A DNA stretch of 64,000 nt. Origin: Myrica gale (Eukaryota; Streptophyta; Magnoliopsida; Fagales; Myricaceae). Both the position numbers and the translations under genes were made by a program. Shown here in pieces: positions 1 through 11,700 of this stretch. Under the pieces are notes generated by a model. It was not told the origin of the DNA and ran no database searches. It was given only the letters and a program-made list of their open reading frames with translations. The stretch is taken from the NCBI GenBank assembly GCA_963930655.1, contig OZ005605.1, positions 4,533,501 through 4,597,500 of the forward strand. The letters run 5' to 3'. Positions within the stretch are counted from its first letter, which is position 1, and every line of letters starts with the position of its first letter.

Positions 1-406
1 CCTCCTCGCTCATTGGCAGTTTTGGGAACGCTGTCAAATCTCTTTCGTACCCCAAGAAATTCGCCAGCTCGTCCGGCGAGAATATGATCGAAACGTTATG
101 GACAGTGACCTCCATACTAGGCTCCTCGAGGTCCCTCGCCTGTAATATAGAGCATTAAAACTCCCGCACCATATTTTTCGACGCATAGCCAGTCCTGTGG
201 ATCAATGGAAGCCAACCTAACCCTTCCACCACTTCTGGAAGCGTCCGACCCTCAAATGTGAGGTCGTTAAAGTCGGCCAATTTGATGTCCCGCTCGACAA
301 CAATCGAGCGCGACATAGTGATAGCTGTATGCTGCTCCACTGTCAAAGCTTGAGTGGAAGATTGCTCCTCATCAGTCTGGCCGCTGGTACGTGCTCGCTT
401 ACTCAT
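1..406 (-). pseudogene. Plant transposon protein (PF20167-like) N-terminal part, copy A
   Basis: An ORF starts at the ATG at 406 (MSKRARTSGQ) and resembles the 'putative plant transposon protein' domain found in CACTA-type elements (family assignment from memory, about PF20167). Key stretches are the DFNDLTFEGRTLPEVVEGLG segment and GYASKNMVREF. An in-frame TAA follows MVREF at about 155, where copy B has a tyrosine codon, and homologous coding sequence continues to the window edge. It is therefore broken in copy A. It reads on the minus strand, inward from the CACTA end at 3505. Its role is presumed to be transposition accessory; no catalytic residues are visible. Confidence 0.7.
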
Positions 407-1994
407 TTTTTAATGAATCTGCACAAAATAACGTTCGCACGGATAGAACAACGTCCGAATCTAAATATATACGTCCGGATGTGTCATATAAGAGTCCGGA
501 CAATGAGAAAACGTCAACGTATCGGTTTTGGATACTCGTCCCAACCCTAAGAAGAAATAAAATATTTAAATTTAACATCAAAGCGCCCGGACTGCGTTGA
601 AAGACAGTCCGGACATCCCAACCCTAAGACGATAAAAAACTATTTCAATTTAACATTAAAGCGTCCGGACTTCCTTGAAAGAGAGTCCGGACATAATCAA
701 AACGACAATTTATACCACCGAAACACTACGACAAGAGTCCGAACGCCCGAACAAAAGTCTGGACGCCCACATATTGTGTTTGAAAGCTCTGTGAACGATG
801 ACCGAGTTAACTCAGACATGACAACATCCCTCCACCTCCCCCACTCGCCCAAAAATTACACCAAAACACAAACTAATATACTTAAAACAAACCTAACACT
901 TAACATTATCAATTTATACGTAAAAATCAATCAAAAAACACAATCTACTATACAAAAAATAGAATTGAAATTCTATACAAAAACTATATAAAAAGAAGTT
1001 TTTACCGCTAAAATCTTGTTATAAATAAGAAAAACATACATGGATGTGATTAAATATACGAGAGATTGATATTATGTCGAGATTTGTGAAGAAAAGACTT
1101 GAGTTTTGAGAGTTTTTTTCGAGGGAAAACAAGCGGTGTTCGTGAAAATGACGAACTGTTCGTCTTTTTCAAAATACGACGATCGCGTCCGGATCCTTTT
1201 CTTGCTGTCCGGACGAACTTTTGCACACGTGGCCCAATCATCATACTCTGTATTAATGCCAAACTTTAAACCGTTTAAAACGGTTCGGCACAATTAATAC
1301 GTCCAGACGTCTATTCCGGACGTTGCAATGAATTGACGCGACGTGGAAGCGCACGTTTGGCTGAATATACGGCGAATCACGTCCGGACGTCTGGAACACG
1401 TGCGGACGGGTTTTCAACTTCCGTATAACAAAAACACGTGTACGCCATGCGACGGTTTAGTGAACGTCCGGACTGAATAAAACACGTTCCAACGGGTACC
1501 TCATTTACTTTCAGATGCGATGCATGAGTCCGGACGCGCATGTAGAGAGTCCAAACGGATAGCAGATTTATTTCACAATTAAATTAACACAATTTAGTTT
1601 ATTTCACAAAACCTAATTTATTTAAATGGATTAATTTAAGTATATAATTTAATTTATTGCATTCAACTAAATATATTTTGGCACAAATATTTAACTTAAT
1701 TTCTTTATTTTAAATACATAAAAAAATATATAATTAATCATATTTTTATATTAAATATCAATTATAACCAATCATCAATTTAATTTTAACTACTTATTTA
1801 AATATCAATTTAATTACTAATTATCCGTTTAAAATGTAATAAACTTAATCTACTGGAAAAGACATAATTAATATAAAATATAAAAAATAATGCAACAACA
1901 GAATAAAAAACCACAATTGTAATGTCTATTACAAGCTACAAACGGTTCTTTAAAACGATAAATAAATAACTAAGTTTAAAGCAGAAACAGAAGA

Positions 1995-2396
1995 CTAGTT
2001 CAAATCACGAGTTGCGACTGGCTCGTCCAAATCTTTTCCGAGGGCATCACGAACATGCGCCAAATGCTCCTCCATATTATCCACCCGTCTGACGAGTGTC
2101 TGCAGCTGTACCGGAACGGTATGAACAGACTGGGACAATTGAGACAATTGTTCTCTCATCCTTATTAATTCCCTCTGCATAATATTAAACTCTTCCGTTA
2201 TAGCCCTATCCGTCAGAGCAAGTTTCGTCTCCAGACCGGTCAAGCGGCATTGGAACTCCAGGCACAATGAATCTGTCGGCTGCATGATCGCCCGAATACT
2301 CTCGTTTAACTCCGCTAAATACGCGTCTGCCCAGGCTGGTCGCTCTGTCTGTCCTCCAACATTGGAAATACTTCTTCCAGATTGTTCCATGGTCAA
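1995..2396 (-). CDS. Transposon-encoded coiled-coil protein, 133 aa (copy A only)
   Basis: This open frame from ATG 2396 encodes an acidic, leucine-rich helical protein with heptad-like spacing over about residues 45-120. Its middle (RPAWADAYLAEL...IMQPTDS...LTGLETKLAL) aligns by eye with the C-terminal tail of the copy B transposon protein (QPSWMDDMM...VLQPTRT...LTTLEQKVAD). It is thus probably the C-terminal exon or remnant of a second, related transposon protein whose N-terminal part is missing. It lies in the segment absent from copy B. The frame is intact, but expression as a stand-alone protein is unproven. Confidence 0.5.
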   Translation of the reverse strand: MTMEQSGRSISNVGGQTERPAWADAYLAELNESIRAIMQPTDSLCLEFQCRLTGLETKLALTDRAITEEFNIMQRELIRMREQLSQLSQSVHTVPVQLQTLVRRVDNMEEHLAHVRDALGKDLDEPVATRDLN

Positions 2397-3119
2397 CCTA
2401 GCAAAACCGTCCGAACATTAGCATAAACCGTTCGCGCGAAATTCAAACTGCGTCGTTTAAATTTTAGGACGCCTTGACATAATAATAGACGTCCGCACGT
2501 ACAATAACAGTCCTGACGGTTTACAACAAGTCCGGACGTCGTGAAAAGACGTCCGAACGTGGTTCGACGAACACTACCCAAACAACCTAATTTCATAAAA
2601 TAAAACACCATAACAATCTAACAATCGACGTTATTTAATCGAAATACAGAAATAAAACAACATAAGAAACGTTTTACCTGAAGTTCTTTGAGAAATCTGG
2701 AATGAAGAGTGATATCCGAGAGAAAAGTACGAGAGTGAGTTTGAGATTTTGACAAATTCTGTCGATTTAATGTGGCCAGTACCCGTCTGAACGTCATACA
2801 CTAGCGTTCGGACAGGTTTCAACGGTTATACTGACATGTGGCCCTATCAAATTTAACGTCATTAAATATGCCCGATTCGAAATGGTTCTAGAACTTATAC
2901 TGTCCGAACGCTTTTTCTTTGTCCGGACTGTATCGATGTCACGTGTCTAAAGTTTTGCAACGTGGAAGCACATGATTCGCCGATGATGCATTTATAATTG
3001 TGCGGACCTTTTGTTGTACTGTCCGGACTTGAGTATTTTTTTTCCGTTGGAACGTGGTTTATAACGTCCGAACTGAATTGAGTACTCATGACGATTTTTA
3101 ATTTGTCACTCTAGCCTGA

Positions 3120-3400
3120 CGATTACTATTCGTTAGGTAATGTCCGTTCGGACTGTGTATCAAAGGAGTCCGGACGGGAGTGTAAAATTGTGACGATTCT
3201 AATTGTCACTCAGTTATGACGATGTGTAATTTGTCACCCTGCGTCGAGTCCGAACGAGTATCTTGAGAGTCCGGACGTTATGTTTTTTTTTGTGACGGTT
3301 TTTTTCTTCACTCATTCGCGACACGTGTATGTCGTCACACCAGCAATACGTCCGAACGATGTTGTGACAGGTCCGGACGGTTTTGGAGTTCCTGAATGGT
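3120..3400. repeat. Subterminal repeat array of CACTA copy A
   Basis: Closely spaced GTCCGGACG, GTCCGAACG and CGTTCGGAC motifs lie in both orientations next to the right terminus, mixed with TGTGACGA and TTGTCAC motifs. Similar spacing occurs at 21420-21760 in copy B. These are the expected binding sites for a TNPA-like protein (family knowledge). The count and spacing are by eye. Confidence 0.7.
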
Positions 3401-3505
3401 TTTGGGTGACGAAATTAATATTTTGTCATGAAAAATTGAGTTTAGGTGACAAAATTTGGTTTGACACCCAAAATTTTGTCACCTAAACCATAATTTCTTG
3501 TAGTG

Positions 3506-4964
3506 GTAATATTATAACCTATTGCGACCAAAAGATATTGTTAATTATGACCATGAATTTAATTCATATTATTAGTTGTGGCTGACAGGTTACTAATCTA
3601 CTCGAATATCAAACCATTGACGTTTGAGCAATTCCCTTGATTAAAAAATGGACAAGACATGCACGAGCAAATTATTAGGGGGAGTTCGGTGCTGAAAATT
3701 TGGTCACCTCAAAATTTCGGGCCTCGTTAAAAAATTACAAAATAATTTTTCTTTCATCATCAAATAATTTTTTTATTATAATATTTATTAAAATTTATCT
3801 ATTTTACTTTTTTAACAATTTCCATAAAATATTTTTACTTTTTCACTAATCCTAATGCCTCAAATTTGTCACTCCCGAACAACACCTAATTATGAAAATT
3901 GAAATTAAAAAAATTTAATGTCAATATTATTGAATGCATTATGCTAAAACATCCAGATCAGGAATAATCAACAATGTATCTGCAGATGAATAGTAGAATC
4001 CGGCGATTTACTCTTTGCCACTTGCTCATCATCCAGCTTTCTTCGAGCCGATGGAATATTGCTTATAGCCGATGTATCTAGTTATTTTGGTAACAAAAAA
4101 TTCATTTTCATTTTTTTTAAAATTGAAGAAATCGATCTAATATCAAACGATTGATCGGTCAAAGGATGAAACATTTCGTCACAAAAAAGCTTCCGCTGCT
4201 CGTTACCGTCACGTAAATATAAATTTTAACTAAAGTAAGTAGCAATCAATCGTGTAATTAGACGATCGAAAACTTGATCAGAATTTCGTCACGCATAATT
4301 AGCCGTCCCAAAATTTTTGTTATAATAAAATAATTATATAATAATCTCCCTCCCCATTAAATTATATTGTTTTTCATTTAAAAGACATAAAAATTCATTA
4401 AAATCATCTCTCCTTTAATCTTTTTCACCTAACTTCTCCAAAAAAAAAAAATGTAGCCATCCCAAAATTTCTGTACCATCCGTTGAACATTTCTCTCCTT
4501 TGAAGTTTTTCTAAGCATCCAAGCTCCGGCGAAATTATTTTGAGCTCTAGGAACCTAAGATGCCCATTCTCCCAGTGAGACGCAAATTTATACACCAGCC
4601 GGTAGATGCCTAAACTCTAGGATGCTGTCCTAACTACGTACTTTGTTTGACCTTAATTCGGCTATAGTCACTAAAATAATGAACTAATATTATTTCGTTC
4701 TTTTACATCGTGTTGTCGTATTATTTCTTCGTGGTATTTGTTTTTCAGGGAGACTGAAGTCTTTCCATTACCATAAAGTGTTTTTCGGGGTAAACAAGAC
4801 TTTCATTAAATATTTGCATATATATACAAACTTGCCAAACAACAACTATTTGTTTTTGTCAGATTTTTGTTCATTTATTTAGTGCATTTTTTTAAAAACT
4901 TTTTAGTAGCTTCTGGGTTTGTGCTTTAAAACAGATTTTTAAACCAGTTTTAAGGCCTTACTGG
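3506..4964. other. AT-rich spacer, no gene seen
   Basis: I see no gene here. The stretch at 3690-3880 is a low-complexity A/T tract with a loosely similar relative at 60130-60290, suggesting an old dispersed repeat. No coding frame of note occurs on either strand. Confidence 0.6.
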
Positions 4965-5263
4965 TAGGACCGAGACCGGACCGGTTTTGGACAACCCGGA
5001 CCGAGACCGGTATACTCCGGTCCGGTTCCAAATTACCTATGTGGAAAATCGGAACTAGACCGGAGTATACCACTCCAAACCGGTCCTTACCGGTAAAACC
5101 CAAAAAAACCAAAAAAAATAATACAAAAAAGGCCTAAAAAAAGAAAAAAATGCTAAGAGGTCAAAACCGGCCAACCCGGACCGAAACCGGACCGGTCTAT
5201 TAGAATGACCGGTCCGGTCTGGTCCGGATCGAACCGGACCGAACTGGCCAATGGACAGCCCTA
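4965..5263. repeat. hAT-like MITE rich in CGGTCCGG, copy 1
   Basis: This 299-bp element is built from repeated CCGGACCGG and GACCGGT motifs. It is flanked by an 8-bp duplication, cttactgg (4957-4964) and cttacagg (5264-5271), with one mismatch. It ends GGACAGCCCTA, the complement of the start of the second copy (39348-39642), so the two are in opposite orientation. An 8-bp target duplication and TAGGG-type ends suggest a non-autonomous hAT element. No coding capacity is seen. Confidence 0.75.
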
Positions 5264-6251
5264 CTTACAGGGCTTGTTTGGAAATGGATTGTGGTTTTAG
5301 ATTTGGTTTTGATTCTGGGTTCAACTTTCAAATATCAAATTTTAAGATTTAAATACTGTTTAGTTATAAGGATTTGTTTGGTTGTTTGGAATGATTTATA
5401 TTTTAATTTAATTAAATAATATTATTTATAGTAATTATGATATTCAAAAAATAAAATAATTTAAAAAATCAGAAAAATATTTAATTCAAAAAATAAATAA
5501 AAATGGTTGAATTGGAAGATTTCATTGTTGACAAAGAATCCATGGGTGAAGAAGAAGCTGGCAATTGTGGTGAAGGGGCAGAAATATATTGGATGAGGAC
5601 TAAAGAAAAAGGAACTTGGGTACAAGGGTAACAAGTGGCCTAAAAGTTATATCAGAAAGAGAAGTAAGGCCCCAAGAAAGATGAGAACCATTATGGTGGA
5701 AGTTTCACATCCTCGACAATTAGTGGATGAGTCGGAGATAAAATTGATATCTTAATTTTAGTCATAGTAAGTTTCTAGTTATTTTAAAGAGTAATTGTAC
5801 CCGCAGTTCTTGTAGTGTTGAATAGTTTAAAAAAAAATTCATGGGGTAAGAAAAGTTACATCTTGGTTCGTCTGATCACATTTTAGTTAAAATCTGATCC
5901 TTTTGTTCATTCCCGTCTCTTTGGTTAACAGTACATGTGGAACGGAAAAGAGCAGATTCTTTATTCTTCTCTAACTTCTCGCAGGCAAATTTACAGATGC
6001 AGGCGAGAAAAAATTTACATTGACACCGGTTTTCATGTATACTATATATTTAAGAAGCTCTTTTTACAGTTGCAGCTGCAGTTGAAATGCAATCTGCCCT
6101 CAAGTCTAGGTATGACGCTCTTCCTCACTCACCCCTATACCGGACCCCTTTTAGAGTGAGTAATGACCTTGTTGCAGTGTCATTTTTCTTGAAAAATTAC
6201 TTTCAAGTAAGATTCCTTATGTCTAATGCGTGGTGATCTAACTATTTTCAA
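5264..6251. other. Spacer with an unrecognised short coding-like fragment
   Basis: From 5503 on the plus strand a frame reads MVELEDFIVDKESMGEEEAG and runs on to an in-frame stop near 5630. After a shift of frame it continues as a basic stretch (WPKSYIRKRSKAPRKMRTIM) to about 5755. This looks like a decayed gene piece, but I do not recognise the family. The rest is AT-rich spacer and presumably holds the 3' UTR of the gene at 6252. Confidence 0.3.
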
Positions 6252-7153
6252 TTAAGATTCCTGCTGAATTACTGATGCAACAGTTCTAGCCCAGGACCTG
6301 ATATGTTTCTTCATGTCAGCAGCTGTAGAGGCCCTTGGCATCCTCAGATTTAGAGGTGGAGAATCTGGTACTTTTATAAACCACGCCTCTGATAAATATG
6401 GCCTCCGTATTAATCTTTTCTCTGTCCCTTCTTCAGTTTCATCGTGTTTGCGTACTGCTTCAGCAACATCAATGAGGTCGGTGCTTTGTTTATTTTCGTA
6501 TACTGCAAGTCTCTGCAACCCTGGGACTACAGTCAACATTCGTGGGCTTAAGTGTTCTTTTTTGAATCTGAAACCAAGATCCATGAACCCCTTAACTTCT
6601 TCAAGTTCAAGCTCCCCCAAGGTCTTGCAGCTCATGGATTTAGGTAATCTTCCCTTGGTAATCGAGTCCGCCAGATTTTTGTGACGTTTTCGAGTTGATG
6701 GTGATGATGAGCGTGAGCCATTTCTGCATCTGATGCGATTCAATCTTGACGGTATTTCGTTCAGCTGGCTGATTTCCTTCTCTTGGTCTTCTTTGCTGTA
6801 ATATTCCTCCTAGCCATATCAACAACAAAAGACAGTCAGAAAAGTGAACGCCTAAATCGAGAGAGAGAGAGAGAGAGCAGCTAAATTTTTGCTACCTGTG
6901 GAGTGCTTGGAGATGAGTCCGACGAGATTTCTTCATCTGGAAGAAGTGGGATGGCTGATGAAATTTCTGCATCTGGAAGAGTTGGTAAAGAGAGGCTTGG
7001 TGGTAGGACTGCAAGAGACTTGGAGAATGGCTGAGCATTAGTTTCAAGGGAATTTTGGCCGAGTCCTGAGATGGGCTCTGAGGAAAGAATGATTTGGTGA
7101 AACCAAAGATTATCCATGGCTCCTACAAGGCATAGAGAGTACTGATTCTCCAT
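6252..7153 (-). CDS. DUF1685 family protein, two exons, 271 aa
   Basis: Exon 1 runs 7153-6896 (MENQYSLCLVGAMDNLWFHQ) and ends CACAG/GTAGC. Exon 2 runs 6809-6252 after GGCTAG and continues in phase 0 (EEYYSKEDQEKEISQ). The C-terminal half carries the plant DUF1685 pattern: KSMSCKTLGELELEEVKGF, an MDLGFRFKKEHLSPRML block, then a short ending DMKKHIRSWARTVASVIQQ. The family is plant-specific and of unknown biochemical function. Residues 30-86 are Ser/Pro/Leu-rich and contain a near-duplicate motif (LPDAEISSAIP, LPDEEISSDSS). I chose the ATG at 7153 because it opens the conserved N-terminus; an upstream in-frame ATG at 7195 would add 14 residues. TTATATAG occurs about 50 bp and 110 bp upstream as TATA candidates. 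The intron (6895-6810) contains a GA microsatellite. Confidence 0.88.
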
Positions 7154-7849
7154 GGATTGACAAATCAGAGAGAGAAGAGGCTGACTGGGAAACAAATCTA
7201 TATAATCTCTTTCTGAGCAAACAGAGCAATATAATTAAACCTTTTCTGGGCAGACGAATCTATATAAATAATCAAACATAGTGGAGGGATGTGGTTGTGG
7301 CGCAAGGAGAGCGAATCATTAAAATCAAATGGATGCGGTACTGTTAGAGCCATTGATTTTCCCTGCTTCACATCTTTGACATGTTAAATGACTATTGTAC
7401 CCTTGACAACAAAAACTCGATCGACTTCCTCTCGACCGGACCACACAATGTCACGGTAGAGGGACCCTAAGAGTACTGCATTAATTGACAAGTCCTGACA
7501 TGATCATGAGGCAGCCATAAAGCTCCTGAAGATTATGAGGCTATCATCCTTTCTTCAGTCACAGAAGGATTCGTAGCCAATTATTTGTCTGCGCGATCAA
7601 TTTACTGCTGACTCACAAAAGAAGTAGAGAGCCTGATCAGGGACCAGACAGATAAGACAGTGACAGATGAAACCTTATCAAGGAGGAATTTTGGACAACT
7701 TTAGAATTTAATTAATGATATAGTTGGAATTCTTGACTGCATATATTCAATTTTTTCCCAGGAGGAAAGATAGTAAATTAAAGGAAAATTGTATGTGAAA
7801 AGACCATCCCTTTCCTAGAAAATCCAAATGGTAAAATGGGGTGGTGCTA
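7154..7849. other. Promoter-side spacer of the DUF1685 gene
   Basis: This holds the presumed 5' UTR and promoter of the minus-strand gene, with TATA-like TTATATAG near 7200 and 7260. No other gene is seen. Confidence 0.5.
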
Positions 7850-7854
7850 AATGC

Positions 7855-7972
7855 TGTTGGGGTTGTCTCACATCGGTTGTGGAAGGAGTTGGTGGTCAGT
7901 TTAATAGTGTGAGGGAAAACCTCACCTCTTGAGCTAGCTTTTGAGGTTGAGAAGGCCCAAGACCACCTAACA
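7855..7972 (+). repeat. TRIM-type LTR, 118 bp
   Basis: It starts TGTTGGGGTTGTCTCACATC and ends CCTAACA, resembling the short LTRs of plant TRIM elements. It is followed at 7974 by TGGTATCGGAGCCCAGG, a primer-binding site complementary to initiator tRNA-Met. A purine-rich tract TGAGGGGGAGA (8065-8075) closes the 100-bp internal part, as in a complete TRIM, but no right-hand TRIM LTR follows. Confidence 0.75.
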
Positions 7973-8078
7973 CTGGTATCGGAGCCCAGGTTTACCAACA
8001 AGTCTCAGACCCAACAGTCCATGGGAGAAACGGGTTGTCTGCATCCAACCCAGGGCCCGATGTGTGAGGGGGAGATAA

Positions 8079-8733
8079 TTTATTCCTTCTATGTGAAGGA
8101 AAGCCCAATGGGGGTCTTTAATAAGGCCCAAAGCCCATTAGGGTTTTAACTTATAACCCTAAGGATGAGTTCTTTGAAAGAAGTACGGATTAAAAAAAGA
8201 GAAAGAAAAGAAAGAGGCAATTTTTCTCTTTCACGCCCAGGTTTCATCAAAGGCTAGATCCCGCTTCGTCTGTGGTCCGATCGAGCTGAAATTTGGAGGA
8301 GACGTTCACGACACAAGGGGCTATCATCTGAACGGTGAAGATCAGACTGTGAGCTCAGGAACAGTGGTTCGTACGCGTGAACAGTAACCGCAAATTGTTG
8401 GTATTTTCTCTACGTTGTTTTTCCGTTGTATTTGCCAAGATTGATATCATCTTGAAGATCTGAGTTGTAGCCTCTAGTTGTGACTAGAGAAGACTTTGTG
8501 TACCCATTATTTGGTTTATAGTGGAGATTTGACTGGACTAGGTCCCGTGGTTTTTCTTCCTAACACCGGGGAAGTTTTCCACATAAAAATTGCTTGTGTC
8601 GTTCTGGCTTGGTGTGATTGATTATCTTGAGATTATTTTTCAGTACATATAATTGTTGAGATTGCGCTCTATTTGCTTTCATCTAGAGAGAAGAATTATT
8701 CCGCTGTTTTGTTTGTCGTTATCTCTCTCAACA
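8079..8733 (+). repeat. Ty1/copia 5' LTR
   Basis: This matches the 3' LTR along its length, lacking the first few bases where it abuts the TRIM-derived segment. It ends CTCTCTCAACA. The primer-binding site TGGTATCGGAGC follows at 8737-8748. Confidence 0.9.
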
Positions 8734-8784
8734 AAGTGGTATCGGAGCTGTGGTTGCAAAGTTGTTTGGTTGACAATTTGAGTT

Positions 8785-11700
8785 ATGGAAGCAAATGTGA
8801 GTAGAATGGTTAACCTCAATGGTTCAAATTATCACATATGGAAGGGAAAAATGGAAGATCTTCTTTATGTAAAAGATTATTATCTACCGGTGTTTGCTAC
8901 TGAAAAACCGGCTAACAAGTCCGATGTAGAATGGACTTTGTTGCATCGACAGGTGTGTGGGTATATCAGACAATGGGTAGATGACAATGTTTTGAATCAT
9001 ATTAATGGGGAGACACATGCACGTACTCTATGGAGTAAGCTTGAACAGTTGTATGCTAGAAAAACTGGAAATAATAAGATGTTTCTAATTAAGCAGATGA
9101 TGGCTTTGAGATACCAGGATGAGACTCCCTTATCTGATCACCTGAATACATTCCAAGGAATTATTAATCAGTTAGCTGGAATGGGTATTAAGTTTGATGA
9201 TGAGATACAGGGGTTATGGTTGCTTGGTTCATTACCGGACTCGTGGGAGACGCTCAGAACTTCTTTGTCCAACTCCGCTCCAGATGGTGTAATCACAATG
9301 GATATGGCCAAGAGTTGTCTGTTAAATGAAGAGATGAGAAGAAAATCACAAGGATCCTCTTCACAGTCAGAAGTCTTGGTTACAGAAAAGAGGGGGAGAA
9401 GCAAGAGCAGAGGTCCGAAGAACAGAGATAAGGCAGAAGCAAGTCCAACAGGTTCTCTAATGTTGAGTGCTATCATTGCGGTAAAAAGGGACACATCAGA
9501 AAATATTGCAGGCAATTGAAAAAAGAATACAAGAATGAAATGAAAAATGAGACTGACAAAGATGGTGATGGTAGAGTTGCTACCACTACTCCTGCAGACT
9601 TCCTCATTATTTATGAAGATGAGGTGATTAATGTTGCATGCCATGAGACCAGTTGGGTAATTGACAGTGGTGCATCCATTCATGCTACATCTCGAAAAGA
9701 TTTATTTACATCCTATAGATCTGGTGATTATGGAACTGTAAAGATGGGCAATGATGGCTTGGTTAAAGTCATTGGTGTTGGAGATGTGTATCTGGAGACG
9801 AACAATGGCACAAGATTGGTTCTTAAAAATGTGAAACATATTCCTGACATTCGTTTGAACTTGATTTCTGCAGGTCAACTTGATGATGATGGGTATTGTA
9901 GCACTTTCAGTGATGGTCAGTGGAAGCTTACTCGGGGTGCCATGGTTGTGGCTCGAGGTAAGAAGTTATCTGCGTTATATATTATGCAGGCAAAGATTTC
10001 CAACGATATTGTTAATGCGATGGAAACAGATGGTACAGTAGAACTATGGCACAAGAGGCTTGCTCACATGAGTGAGAAAGGATTAGCCATATTGGGGAAG
10101 AAAAGTCTACTATCTGGGTTGAAAAATACAGATCTGAAAAGGTGCAATCATTGTCTGTCAGGGAAGCAGAACAGAGTCTCATTCAAGAATTCCTCTTCTT
10201 TGAGAAAGTCAGAGATATTGGATTTAGTGCATTCAGATGTATGTGGCCCTATGAAGACAAGAACACTTGGTGACTCAAGCTATTTTGTAACCTTCATAGA
10301 TGATCGTTCAAGGAAGTTATAGGTATATTTCTTGAAAACAAAAGATCAAGTGTTGGTTGTGTTCAAACAATTTCAAGCCTTAGTTGAGAGACAGACTGGG
10401 AAGAAGCTGAGGTGCATCTGTACAGATAACGGGGGAGAGTATTCTGGTCCTTTTGATGAGTATTGCAGACAACAGAGAATTCGACATCAAAAGACTACTC
10501 CCAAAACTCCTCAGTTGAATGACATAGCTGAAAGGATGAACAGAACATTGGTGGAAAGAGTGAGATGCTTGCTTTCACAAGCAAATTTGCCAAGATCCTT
10601 TTGGGGTGAAGCGTTAAGTACAGTTGTTCATGTGTTGAATCTTACACCTTGCGTTCCTCTACAGTTTGATGTACCAGACCGAGTTTGGACAGGTAAAGAT
10701 ATTTCATACGATCATTTACGTGTATTTGGGTGTCTAGCATTTGTGCATATTCCCAAAGATGAAAGATCCAAACTTGATGTGAAGACTCGACAATGCATAT
10801 TCCTTGGTTACGGTCAAGATGAGTTTGGATACAGATTTTATGATCCAGCTGAAAAGAAAGTTTTGAGAAGCAGAGATGCCGTGTTTGTCGAAGATCAGAC
10901 TATTCAGGATATTCAGAAAGCAGAGAAATCTGTGTCTCAGAAAGGTGATAGTTTGATTGACATGAATTTAGTTCCATTGAAGAATTTGCCAACTCAGGTT
11001 GAGAATGATATTCAGGATCACCACCAGACTACAGGTGATGTGGATGTTCCCTTAGATGTTCAGACTGATGAGCAGTTGACAGTGCCGGAGATTCCGCCAG
11101 AGGTTTCATCCAGGAGGTCTACCAGAGACCGACATCCTTCCACTAAGTATTCAGCAGAACAATATGTGTTATTGACTGACGGGGGAGAGCCCGAGTGTTT
11201 TGCAGAAGTTATGGAAGATGAACATAAGACAGACTGGGTTGAGGCCATGCAAGATGAGATGCAGTCGTTGCATGATAACCACACCTTTGAATTAGTGAAA
11301 CTACCTAAAGGTAAAAGAGCCTTGAAGAACAGGTGGATTTACAGGGTGAAGCAAAGTGAGTTCACTTCACGGCCACGGTACAAGGCTAGATTGGTTGTCA
11401 AAGGTTTCGGTCAGAGAAAAGGTATTGATTTTGATGAAATCTTCTCTCCAGTTGTAAAGATGTCTTCAATTCGTACTGTTCTAGGCCTAGCAGCTACTCT
11501 TGATTTAGAAATTGAGCAGATGGATGTGAAAACTGCCTTCCTTCATGGTGATTTGGAGGAAGAGATTTATATGGAACAACCAGAGGGTTTCAGAGTGAAA
11601 GGTAAAGATGATTACGTGTGCAAGCTGAAGAAAAGTCTACATGGGCTGAAGCAAGCACCGAGACAGTGGTATAAGAAGTTTGAGTCTGTTATGGTAGAGC

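Larger units (their letters stand above)
1..3505. mobile_element. CACTA (En/Spm) transposon, copy A, left end outside window
   Basis: The right end at 3505 is the inverted complement of CACTACAAGAAAT, the CACTA terminal signature. Just inside it is a short inverted repeat of GGTGACAAAATT type. The element is dense with subterminal motifs that are variants of the palindrome GTCCGGAC (GTCCGGACG, CGTCCGAACG, GTTCGGAC), typical of transposase-binding repeats in CACTA elements. Much of 1-1540 and 2880-3505 matches copy B (19666-21270 and 21270-21891). Copy A has about 1.34 kb between them that B lacks. The left end lies outside the window. The DNA transposon class is secure; autonomy cannot be judged because the usual TNP2-type transposase is not visible. 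Confidence 0.85.
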
